Assembly: GCA_045658225.1 (NCBI GenBank)
Contig: JAZOUO010000038.1
Location: 1 to 22,041 of the forward strand
Direction of reading: 5' to 3'
DNA length: 22,041 nucleotides
Origin: SVTX01 sp045658225
Lineage (GTDB): Bacteria; Bacillota; Clostridia; Oscillospirales; CAG-272
The position numbers and the translations under genes were made by a program. This document shows positions 15,166-21,854 of the stretch, one piece after another; position 1 is the first letter of the stretch; each line of letters opens with the position of its first letter. A model generated the notes under the pieces. That model worked only from the letters and a program-made list of their open reading frames with translations. It had not been told where the DNA came from and made no database searches.

Positions 15166-15783
15166 TTAGTTCAAAAACATAAAGTCCTTAAATCTGGCAA
15201 GTATTTCGCGTGTCTCTCTCCAAATGTGCTTTGGATATTTGCCAAGTGTTGCCGAGATGCCGATAGCGTTCTCTATTCCCTGTTCGCGACACAGATAAAG
15301 CGAACGGTACAGATGATATTCCTGCGTCACGACTATCACGGACGAGTTGGGGTATGTAGTCTTGAAATTATACATACTCTCGTGGGTTGAATACCCGATA
15401 AAGTCGCAAATTATGTCCTCCTCGGGTACACCAAGCTGGATTGCGTAATTTTTCATAGCGGTAGGTTCGTCGTAAGCTTCTCCCGAACGGTCCCCCGACA
15501 TAATTATTTTGTCTGCAAGACCGATCTTGTAAGCCTCCACACCGACCTCTACTCTGTCGGCAAGTCTGTCTATCGGAGTGCCGTTCTCGTTCAGCCCTGT
15601 CCCGAGTATAAGAATATAATCGTATTTCTGAGCTATTTTGTCCGTCTGATCAAGTTCGTATATGCTATCCATGGTTGAGCTTATCATAGAGATATTTATT
15701 ATCGCTACCGTCAACACAAGCAAGATAATTGCCAAGGATATTACGGCGCATATTTGAAATATAAGTTTTTTCTTTTTTATCAT
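15166..15783 (-). CDS. SanA/YdcF-like (DUF218) membrane-anchored protein, copy B
   Basis: The protein is 205 residues with one N-terminal membrane helix (about 8-33) and a single DUF218 domain. Motifs seen are YDYILILGTG (54-63), MSGDRSGEAYDEP (95-107), GYSTHES (130-136) and TQEYHLYRSLYLC. SanA of E. coli affects envelope permeability, and the fold is thought to act on nucleotides or sugars; the exact reaction is unknown. A TTG at 15795 opens the frame four codons earlier, but the ATG at 15783 sits six bases after GAGG. It lies eight bases after its paralogue and shares with it the C-terminal end RFKDFMFLN (RVKDFLFLN in the other). Confidence 0.88.
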   Translation of the reverse strand: MIKKKKLIFQICAVISLAIILLVLTVAIINISMISSTMDSIYELDQTDKIAQKYDYILILGTGLNENGTPIDRLADRVEVGVEAYKIGLADKIIMSGDRSGEAYDEPTAMKNYAIQLGVPEEDIICDFIGYSTHESMYNFKTTYPNSSVIVVTQEYHLYRSLYLCREQGIENAIGISATLGKYPKHIWRETREILARFKDFMFLN

Positions 15784-15791
15784 TTCAGTCC

Positions 15792-16424
15792 TCAATTAAG
15801 AAACAAAAAGTCCTTTACTCGCGCGAAAATCTCACGGAAGCTGTATATAGGCTGCTTTCCGTATCTTTCGAGATTTGCTTCAACACCGCAGTAATTTGCA
15901 ACTCCCTGCTCACGACACAGATATAATGCTCTGTGCAGATGATATTCCTGTGAGACGACTATAACGCTTGCGTCGCCGTATTTTCTCTCAAAATTATCTA
16001 TTGAGTCGTGTGTTGAATAGCCTTCAAAATCGCAGATTATATCCTCCTCGGGCACGCCAAGCTCTATGGCGTATTTTTTCATAGTACTCGGTTCGTCGTA
16101 ATTTTCTCCCGATCGGTCGCCAGACATAATTATTTTGTCGGCGGCGCCCGTAAGATATAAATCTGCTCCCACGATAATTCTGTCTCGCAGCATATCCGTG
16201 GGCTCTCCGTTGCTCTTTACTCCCGCACCAAGCACGAGAATATAGTCGTAGCCACCGTTTGTCATCGCAAAGCATTCAATATCCTCGTGGGGTGAGATTT
16301 TATCCTTTGTCGCGCCTACCATTCCCGCGCTGATAATTATCACGGTGAGTCCAAGCAATACAATCGCCGTAAATATAATGGCAGCAATTTTAAGTAAAAC
16401 AGTAATCTTTTTATTTGTTATCAT
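15792..16424 (-). CDS. SanA/YdcF-like (DUF218) membrane-anchored protein, copy A
   Basis: The protein is 210 residues with one N-terminal helix (about 8-34) and a DUF218 domain in the same order as its downstream paralogue: YDYILVLGAG, MSGDRSGENYDEP (100-112), GYSTHDS (135-141) and SQEYHLHRALYLC (158-170). It carries a short insertion after the helix that copy B lacks. The ATG at 16424 was chosen over a TTG at 16430; neither has a good Shine-Dalgarno, and the upstream sequence is taken up by a hairpin (16439-16476). The gene pair is a tandem duplication by appearance. Confidence 0.85.
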   Translation of the reverse strand: MITNKKITVLLKIAAIIFTAIVLLGLTVIIISAGMVGATKDKISPHEDIECFAMTNGGYDYILVLGAGVKSNGEPTDMLRDRIIVGADLYLTGAADKIIMSGDRSGENYDEPSTMKKYAIELGVPEEDIICDFEGYSTHDSIDNFERKYGDASVIVVSQEYHLHRALYLCREQGVANYCGVEANLERYGKQPIYSFREIFARVKDFLFLN

Positions 16425-16438
16425 AATCAATTTGGGGT

Positions 16439-16476
16439 AAGTAAAACACCGAACGGATACGAACGGTGCTTTACTT
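16439..16476 (-). terminator. Terminator-like hairpin between mrp and the SanA-like genes
   Basis: On the minus strand AAGTAAAGCACCG pairs with CGGTGTTTTACTT through 13 positions, with one G-U pair, around a 12-base loop. The following U tract is poor, so it may be a leaky terminator or an RNA-stabilising structure and not a full stop. It lies 11 bases after the mrp stop codon and 14 bases before the next ATG. Confidence 0.55.
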
Positions 16477-16487
16477 GTTGATGAGAA

Positions 16488-17318
16488 TTATTTATTACAC
16501 TTTTCTGCGAGTTTCTTTGCGGCGTCCTCAAGATAGTCAGCCTTTGTAAGCTCTATCCAGCCCTTGTCAACGTAGGACGCGACCTCGGTGTCAATAGGCA
16601 TTTTAGCAAGCAGGTCGTAGCCAAACTCCGATGCTATCTGCTCAATATGAGAGTCGCCGAATATATGAAGCTCCTTGCCGCAGTCGGGACATTTTACGTA
16701 GCTCATATTCTCAATAAGACCAAGCACGGGAACCTTCATCATATCAGCCATATTAGCCGCTTTTTTGACTATCATAGACACAAGCTCCTGAGGCGAGGAC
16801 ACGATAACTATGCCGTCAATCGGGATATACTGGAATACCGTAAGCGGAACGTCGCCCGTGCCGGGAGGACAGTCGATAAAGAGGTAGTCTATTCCCTCCC
16901 AAATTGTATCCTTCCAGAACTGACGGACTGTTGTGGATATGAGCGAGCCGCGCCATACGACAGGCGCGCTCTCGTCGTCAAGCATAAGGTTGACGGACAT
17001 CATCTGAATACCCGTAGCTGTCTGCGGGGGTATCATTGAGCCCTCGCCGTCGCCCTCTACCGCGTCGTGAAGTCCGAAAGCCTTGGGGATGGATGGGCCT
17101 GTGATGTCTGCGTCAAGAATACCTACACGGTATCCGAGACGGCTCATATGAACTGCGAGCATTGACGTGACGAGGGATTTACCAACTCCGCCCTTGCCGC
17201 TTACTACTGCTATTATATGTCCTACCGAGCTTTTGGGGTTGGGCGCGTCCTTTTGAATTTGCGACGAGCAATTACCCGAATGAGCACAAGTGGAACAGTC
17301 GTGTGTGCATCCTGACAT
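16488..17318 (-). CDS. mrp: Mrp/NBP35-family iron-sulfur carrier ATPase
   Basis: Mrp/ApbC/NBP35 proteins are P-loop ATPases that bind and transfer Fe-S clusters in the cytosol. The 276-residue protein has an N-terminal cysteine cluster CX3CX2CX5C (Cys4, 8, 11, 17). This recalls NBP35 and archaeal/clostridial Mrp, although NBP35 has a wider first spacing. The deviant Walker A SGKGGVGKS (40-48) is followed by Asp-containing switch regions (LDADITGPS, FIDCPPGTGD). The cluster-bridging CPDC (Cys210, Cys213) lies in the C-terminal half. AAGGAGA precedes the ATG, and the gene has its own promoter at 17360-17388, divergent from gpmI. Confidence 0.93.
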   Translation of the reverse strand: MSGCTHDCSTCAHSGNCSSQIQKDAPNPKSSVGHIIAVVSGKGGVGKSLVTSMLAVHMSRLGYRVGILDADITGPSIPKAFGLHDAVEGDGEGSMIPPQTATGIQMMSVNLMLDDESAPVVWRGSLISTTVRQFWKDTIWEGIDYLFIDCPPGTGDVPLTVFQYIPIDGIVIVSSPQELVSMIVKKAANMADMMKVPVLGLIENMSYVKCPDCGKELHIFGDSHIEQIASEFGYDLLAKMPIDTEVASYVDKGWIELTKADYLEDAAKKLAEKCNK

Positions 17319-17359
17319 TTTTTATCTCCTTGAAATTACATATAAAAATCAACATAAAT

Positions 17360-17388
17360 ATTATACACCAAATAAAAACAAAAAGCAA
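17360..17388 (-). promoter_or_regulatory. Promoter of mrp
   Basis: On the minus strand, TATAAT (17360-17365) is preceded at 17 bases by TTGCTT (17383-17388), a weak -35 box. The start would be near 17353, about 35 bases before the mrp ATG. A 16-base stretch around the -10 box is identical to that of the M16 operon promoter. Confidence 0.75.
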
Positions 17389-17446
17389 TAGAAAATAAAA
17401 TTTTACATAAAAGTTCGTAATTTTATAATTTTTTTGCTTTTAGGTC

Positions 17447-17475
17447 TTGAAAAAATTGTCAATTCGGGTTATACT
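17447..17475 (+). promoter_or_regulatory. Promoter of gpmI
   Basis: TTGAAA (17447-17452) and TATACT (17470-17475) are spaced by 17 bases. The start would be near 17482, about 33 bases before the ATG at 17515. This excludes the longer reading frame that opens at 17434. Confidence 0.87.
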
Positions 17476-17514
17476 TTTAAAGATAGCATTTATATTATCG
17501 AAAGGATTAAAATT

Positions 17515-19176
17515 ATGGCACTTACACTCAAGAAATCTAATTTTGACGGCGTTAAGGGTCCCGTTGTGACAATCGTTATGGATGGCGTGGGACTTGCTCC
17601 CGATACTGTTTCAAATGCGGTTGCTGGCGCATATACCCCTAATCTTGACAGCCTTATGGCAAATTATCCCACCGTTTCTCTCAAGGCACACGGTACGGCA
17701 GTTGGACTTCCCTCCGACGACGATATGGGCAACTCCGAGGTTGGTCACAATGCTCTCGGCGCAGGTCAGGTCTTCGCACAGGGCGCAAAGCTTGTCACAC
17801 AGTCAATTGAGACGGGCAAGATGTTTGCGTCAAGCACATGGCAGGAAATTACCGCTAACGTTAAGAATAATAACTCAACGCTTCATTTCCTCGGTCTTTT
17901 CTCGGACGGAAACGTTCACTCTCACATAGACCACCTCAAAGCGATGATAGTTCGCGCAAAGGAAGAAGGAATCGCTACTATCAGAATTCACATTCTCATT
18001 GACGGACGTGACGTTGGAGAGACATCAGCTCTTGAATACATCAATCCCTTTGAGGAATTTATCGCTTCCCTGTCCGACGAGAATTGCAGCATCAAGATCG
18101 CATCCGGCGGCGGAAGAATGAAGATAACCATGGACAGATACGAGGCTAACTGGGCTATGGTAGAGCTTGGTTGGAAAACTCACGTGCTTGGTGAGGGCAG
18201 ACAGTTTGCATCTGCTGCCGAGGCTGTTGAGACCTACAGAGCCGAGTACAAGGTAATCGACCAGGATCTTCCTCCCTTTGTTATTGCAGAGGGTGGCAAG
18301 CCTGTTGGCACTATTGAGGACGGCGACAGCGTAATATTCTTTAATTTCCGCGGTGACCGTTCAATTGAGATTTCCAAGACATTTGACGCTCCCGCAGGTG
18401 AGTTTGACAAGTTTGACAGAGTTCGCGTGCCTGCAGTCGTTTATGCAGGTATGCTTGAATACGATGGCGACCTTCACATTCCCCACAAGTACCTCGTTTC
18501 TCCCCCCGAAATCACCGAAACTATGGGCGAATACCTTGCAGGTACAGGCGTGAAGCAGTACGCAATCTCCGAGACACAGAAGTACGGCCACGTGACATAT
18601 TTCTGGAACGGAAACAAGTCGGGCAAGTTCTCTGACGAGCTTGAGACTTACGTTGAGATTCCCTCCGACGTAGTTCCCTTTGAGCAGAGACCCTGGATGA
18701 AGTGCGCGGAGATCACCGACAAGCTTATTGAGGCTCTTGAGGCTGGTGAATACGACTACTACCGTGTAAACTTCCCCAACGGCGATATGGTAGGCCACAC
18801 GGGCTCTCTTGCGGCTACTCGCTGCTCTATGGAAGCTCTTGACCTTCAGCTTGGCAGAATTCTTCCCGTAATCGATAAGCTCGGCGGTGTGGCTGTTATT
18901 ACCGCAGACCACGGAAATGCTGACGAGATGTACGAGATGGACAAAAAGTCGGGTCAGCCCAAGGCAGACAAGAACGGCAAGCTCAAGGCAAAGACAAGCC
19001 ATACCCTCAACCCTGTTCCCTGCATTATCTATGACAATACCGATGCAAAGGATCATTATACCGTTAAGGCAGACAACGGTCAGTTCGGACTTTCCAACGT
19101 TGCCGCTACTATGGTAAACCTTATGGGATATGAAGCTCCCGAAAAGTGGGACGAGAGCGTTATTGAGCTTAAGTAA
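17515..19176 (+). CDS. gpmI: 2,3-bisphosphoglycerate-independent phosphoglycerate mutase
   Basis: GpmI interconverts 3- and 2-phosphoglycerate in glycolysis and gluconeogenesis through a phosphoserine intermediate, using two manganese ions. The 553-residue protein, somewhat longer than the usual ~510, has Asp23 (MDGVG), nucleophile Ser74 (DMGNSEVGH), Asp424 and His428 (NGDMVGHTG), Asp465 and His466 (ADHGNAD), and His496 (KTSHTL). The substrate-binding region includes LIDGRD and FNFRGDR. Part of the extra length is a Lys-rich insertion (about 476-493) between the last two metal-ligand segments. AAAGGA (17501-17506) lies eight bases before the ATG. The gene is monocistronic, with its own promoter and terminator, and its frequent C-ending codons fit high expression. 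Confidence 0.97.
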   Translation: MALTLKKSNFDGVKGPVVTIVMDGVGLAPDTVSNAVAGAYTPNLDSLMANYPTVSLKAHGTAVGLPSDDDMGNSEVGHNALGAGQVFAQGAKLVTQSIETGKMFASSTWQEITANVKNNNSTLHFLGLFSDGNVHSHIDHLKAMIVRAKEEGIATIRIHILIDGRDVGETSALEYINPFEEFIASLSDENCSIKIASGGGRMKITMDRYEANWAMVELGWKTHVLGEGRQFASAAEAVETYRAEYKVIDQDLPPFVIAEGGKPVGTIEDGDSVIFFNFRGDRSIEISKTFDAPAGEFDKFDRVRVPAVVYAGMLEYDGDLHIPHKYLVSPPEITETMGEYLAGTGVKQYAISETQKYGHVTYFWNGNKSGKFSDELETYVEIPSDVVPFEQRPWMKCAEITDKLIEALEAGEYDYYRVNFPNGDMVGHTGSLAATRCSMEALDLQLGRILPVIDKLGGVAVITADHGNADEMYEMDKKSGQPKADKNGKLKAKTSHTLNPVPCIIYDNTDAKDHYTVKADNGQFGLSNVAATMVNLMGYEAPEKWDESVIELK

Positions 19177-19190
19177 TATAAAAAATATAA

Positions 19191-19217
19191 GGGACAGACA
19201 ACCGTCTGTCCCTTTTT
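19191..19217. terminator. Terminator between gpmI and the small ORF
   Basis: GGGACAGAC (19191-19199) pairs with GTCTGTCCC (19204-19212) around AACC, followed by TTTTT on the plus strand. On the minus strand the same stem is followed by an AT-rich stretch with a T run, so it can also end the convergent small-ORF transcript, whose stop codon lies six bases away. Confidence 0.92.
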
Positions 19218-19222
19218 GTGTA

Positions 19223-19333
19223 TTACTTTTTCTTTCTGAACGCGATAATCGATGCGCAAAGCATGCTAATACCTACCATAATTGCGCTAGCGCCCGCGAT
19301 AAGCGAGCTGCATCCACCTGCGAGAAGTCCCAT
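19223..19333 (-). CDS. Small membrane peptide, 36 residues, unknown function
   Basis: A 36-residue frame begins MGLLAGGCSS and ends IIAFRKKK. Nearly the whole length is hydrophobic or small (Gly, Ala, Ser, Ile), and it closes with four basic residues, so a single membrane helix with its C terminus inside is likely. Two cysteines are present (positions 8 and 26). The evidence that it is real is the signal set around it: AAAGGAGG (19344-19351) ten bases before the ATG, a TTGACA/TATAAT promoter at 19373-19402, and a terminator directly after the stop. It lies just downstream of the ABC/XRE unit on the same strand. I know no family for it; the tail resembles the hydrophobic end of a sortase signal, but no LPXTG is present. 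Confidence 0.75.
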   Translation of the reverse strand: MGLLAGGCSSLIAGASAIMVGISMLCASIIAFRKKK

Positions 19334-19372
19334 AATAATTTAACCTCCTTTGAGAAATATTGGGTTAAGATC

Positions 19373-19402
19373 ATTATAGCATACGGTAAGCCGTTGTGTC
19401 AA
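19373..19402 (-). promoter_or_regulatory. Near-consensus promoter of the 36-residue peptide gene
   Basis: On the minus strand, TTGACA (19397-19402) and TATAAT (19373-19378) are both perfect sigma-A boxes, spaced by 18 bases. A short inverted repeat, ACGG-N4-CCGT (19383-19394), sits in the spacer. The start would be near 19366, about 33 bases before the ATG. The -35 box begins just after the stop codon of the XRE gene. Confidence 0.92.
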
Positions 19403-19406
19403 GTTT

Positions 19407-20021
19407 TTATTCTTCAAGGCTGAGCTTCTTTTTCTGCCAGGACATTTTGTGGCATTTGGGGCATTTCATATATCTTGTTCTGCCCATGTGTGGCGCTAAA
19501 TTCATTGCCTTGTACGTCGGGACGTATCTGTGCTTGCAGTACTGACATTCGTAATATCCTGCCGTCTGCTCAATTCTCATGGCAAAGCAAAAACCTATAA
19601 TGGCGGGAATAAAGCCCGCGAAAACAAGAACAATTCTCTGCCAATCCTCCATTGGAAGATATGCTGCAATAATGATTGGTGCAAGCAAAATAATAATCGA
19701 AAGCGCGCCGATGACCCATTCAAGTGTCAGCAATATTCTGTCGGCTTCTTCCTTTTGCCTTTTCATTTCAATCAGATTTTGTTCTAATTTCTCTTTATAA
19801 TTTTCCACGGTCACTACCTCTCCGCAAAGCAGATCGTTGACGGTAATGCTCAATATTTCGCACAGCTCAAGCATTATGGAAGAATCGGGCATAGATTTTC
19901 CTGTTTCCCATTTTGACACTGCTCTGTCCGTGATGTTCAGCTTTTCCGCCAGCTGCGCTTGAGTTAAGTTGTTTTCTTTTCTGCGCTCGGCTATAAATTT
20001 TCCGATTTTTATCTGATCCAT
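19407..20021 (-). CDS. XRE-family regulator with membrane helices and a zinc ribbon
   Basis: The protein is 204 residues. An N-terminal XRE helix-turn-helix (about 5-62, with QAQLAEKLNITDRAVSKWE) is followed by a charged, helical Glu/Lys-rich linker (about 74-96). Two hydrophobic helices follow (about 102-122 and 129-149), then a C-terminal CX2C...CX2C zinc ribbon (Cys159, 162, 187, 190). A frame runs upstream to 20120 into the permease gene, but the ATG at 20021 has AAGGAGA upstream and starts at the HTH. It lies 31 bases after the permease and probably senses or controls something tied to that transporter; this is inference. The ligand and target are unknown. Confidence 0.87.
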   Translation of the reverse strand: MDQIKIGKFIAERRKENNLTQAQLAEKLNITDRAVSKWETGKSMPDSSIMLELCEILSITVNDLLCGEVVTVENYKEKLEQNLIEMKRQKEEADRILLTLEWVIGALSIIILLAPIIIAAYLPMEDWQRIVLVFAGFIPAIIGFCFAMRIEQTAGYYECQYCKHRYVPTYKAMNLAPHMGRTRYMKCPKCHKMSWQKKKLSLEE

Positions 20022-20052
20022 AATTTCTCCTTGGGATTGTGTGGCATGAGCC

Positions 20053-20856
20053 TTATTTAAGCTCTGATTTTTTGAATATGAAGTATCCCGCAAGTATGTC
20101 AGCGGCAATATATATCGCACAGGAAATATATATTGTGAGAAGGCTTGACGGCTCTGAATTCATATTCGTAAGCTCTATAAGCTGATAAAGTGGCATCAGT
20201 AATGTGAAATTAAACGAGCTCTTTATCATGATGTCTACTATAGGTACGATTGTTTCAAAAAGAATGAATGTACCGATATATATCAGCATTGACGGAGCAG
20301 TTTTTTGCGTTGCAAATACGAGCATGTGACCTGTAGAAACAATAGCGAGATATACGGGAATTTGTTTCAGGGTTATAAGTACAATATTCCCTATTTCACA
20401 CGCCGTAGGCGTTGATGAGAGGAACAAATATCCAAAAAGCGCCGATATAAGCGCATAAAAGATAACTGCACATACCGTCCAGATATAAGATGTCAGTAAT
20501 TTTGACGTATAAATCAACTTTTTTGATTTTCCAATAGACAGTAGATTTTTAACTGTGCCCGAGGAAAAGTCAAACGCAGACACAACCAGAAAAATAACAA
20601 TAAGAACGTATATAAGTGTATCTGACTGCAAATTCATCAAGGTCATATCATAACCGTTGTTCGCAATTGAGCCGAGTATTGCAAGTGATTCCGCAGAATC
20701 TCCCAAAACCGCCGACAGATCAAGCTCCATAAGATATTTGAGACCTGCAAACAGACCGCATACTATGGCTACCATAACCACTATTACAAGAGGCATGATC
20801 CAAATTGCCTTGGATCTTTTTATTCTTTTAATATCTGCTTTTATAAGATTAAGCAT
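20053..20856 (-). CDS. ABC-2-type transporter permease
   Basis: The protein is 267 residues and has about six hydrophobic segments, with a basic N-terminal tail (IKADIKRIKRSK) entering the first helix. This is the layout of ABC-2 permeases working with BcrA-like ATPases. A GTG at 20865 would add three codons but lies within the AGGAGGTG ribosome binding site itself. The ATG at 20856, eight bases after AGGAGG, is preferred and overlaps the ATPase stop codon by eight bases. With the upstream ATPase it should form an exporter or a resistance/efflux system in the cytoplasmic membrane; the substrate is unknown. Confidence 0.88.
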   Translation of the reverse strand: MLNLIKADIKRIKRSKAIWIMPLVIVVMVAIVCGLFAGLKYLMELDLSAVLGDSAESLAILGSIANNGYDMTLMNLQSDTLIYVLIVIFLVVSAFDFSSGTVKNLLSIGKSKKLIYTSKLLTSYIWTVCAVIFYALISALFGYLFLSSTPTACEIGNIVLITLKQIPVYLAIVSTGHMLVFATQKTAPSMLIYIGTFILFETIVPIVDIMIKSSFNFTLLMPLYQLIELTNMNSEPSSLLTIYISCAIYIAADILAGYFIFKKSELK

Positions 20857-21754
20857 TTTTAGCACCTCCTATTGCCTTGAGAAATACGTCCTCAAGCGAG
20901 GTTTTTATCTCATATATAGAGGATATGCGGATCTTTTTCTCAACCATTTTTTCAAGGAATGAATTTATGTCGTCGTTAAGCGTGATTTCATAAGTTCCAT
21001 CTTGCGCAGAATAGGAATATCCGTATTCCGAAAGCATATTTTCAAGCGCCTGCAAATGCTCCTTCTCTACCTTCAGGCAAAGTCTGTCGTGACGGAGCTT
21101 TTTCAGCTCCTCGTCGGTAAGCTCTTTTACAAACTCTCCGTTGTCAACAATCCCGTATTTTGTCGCTATTTGCGAGAGCTCGGAGAGTATGTGGCTGCAT
21201 ATAAGGAAGGTGACTCCCTGCTGATTGAGCTGATATATAACGTCTCTCAATTCAAGTATTCCTATGGGGTCGAGGCCGTTCGTGGGCTCGTCAAGTATAA
21301 TAAACTCGGGTGAGTTCATCATTGCAAACGCGATTCCCAGACGCTGCTTCATTCCAAGTGAAAACTGACGGAAGGTCTGCTTGGAATTTGGGTCTAAATG
21401 CACCTTGGCGAGCAGTTCGTCAATAAGCTCCTTATCCTTTATTCCCATTACTGTGGCATAATATTCAAGATTTTGTCTTGCAGTAAGATTGGGCGAGAAC
21501 GAAGGGTTTTCAATTACAGAGCCGATGCGGCGTCTTTTGACATCAAGGTCACGCTCGTCACCGAAAAGCTGAAGTGAACCACTCGTTTGCACAGTTATAC
21601 CCGCGATGATTTTTATCAGAGTGGATTTACCTGCGCCGTTAACGCCTATAAGACCGTATATATCGCCCTTGTTTATGGTTATATTGAAGTCTTTAAGCGC
21701 ATGCTTGTTTTTGTATTTTTTGTTCAGATTTATGGTTTGAACTACTACGGACAT
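20849..21754 (-). CDS. ABC transporter ATP-binding protein, BcrA-like
   Basis: The protein is 301 residues and contains a complete nucleotide-binding domain: Walker A GVNGAGKST (37-45), the signature FSLGMKQ (131-137, SLGMK in place of LSGGQ), Walker B FIILDEP (151-157), the D-loop GLDP and the switch His188. The C-terminal ~80 residues form the extension usual for ATPases that pair with ABC-2 permeases in bacitracin-type and lantibiotic-type exporters. AGGAGG (21759-21764) lies before the ATG. It is the first gene of the ATPase-permease-XRE unit and has a good promoter upstream. Confidence 0.93.
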   Translation of the reverse strand: MSVVVQTINLNKKYKNKHALKDFNITINKGDIYGLIGVNGAGKSTLIKIIAGITVQTSGSLQLFGDERDLDVKRRRIGSVIENPSFSPNLTARQNLEYYATVMGIKDKELIDELLAKVHLDPNSKQTFRQFSLGMKQRLGIAFAMMNSPEFIILDEPTNGLDPIGILELRDVIYQLNQQGVTFLICSHILSELSQIATKYGIVDNGEFVKELTDEELKKLRHDRLCLKVEKEHLQALENMLSEYGYSYSAQDGTYEITLNDDINSFLEKMVEKKIRISSIYEIKTSLEDVFLKAIGGAKNA

Positions 21755-21785
21755 ATTGCCTCCTGTTTTGTATCGTTATGACACA

Positions 21786-21814
21786 ATTATATTTTATTTT
21801 GAGTCAAACGTCAA
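21786..21814 (-). promoter_or_regulatory. Promoter of the ABC transporter/XRE operon
   Basis: On the minus strand, TTGACG (21809-21814) and TATAAT (21786-21791) are separated by 17 bases. The start would be near 21779, about 25 bases before the ATPase ATG. Confidence 0.88.
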
Positions 21815-21835
21815 CATACCATCAGTTGAGTATGT
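21814..21835. promoter_or_regulatory. Palindrome next to the ABC operon promoter
   Basis: ACATAC (21814-21819) and GTATGT (21830-21835) form an inverted repeat with a 10-base gap, immediately upstream of the -35 box. The position suits an activator site, or an operator for the XRE protein encoded in the operon. Its short arms make chance possible. Confidence 0.4.
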
Positions 21836-21854
21836 AGTTTTTCGTATTCTACTG

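Noticed and set aside
18361..19056. Long minus-strand reading frame opposite gpmI
   Set aside because: It lies wholly within a gene with all catalytic motifs intact, has no ribosome binding site or promoter of its own, and its translation shows no recognisable fold. It is an antisense by-product of codon bias.
19223..19333. 36-residue peptide as a broken sortase (LPXTG) anchor, i.e. remnant of a surface-protein gene
   Set aside because: The hydrophobic stretch plus RKKK tail does resemble a sorting signal, but there is no LPXTG-like motif. The ATG with its own ribosome binding site and promoter directly before it argues for an intact small gene.
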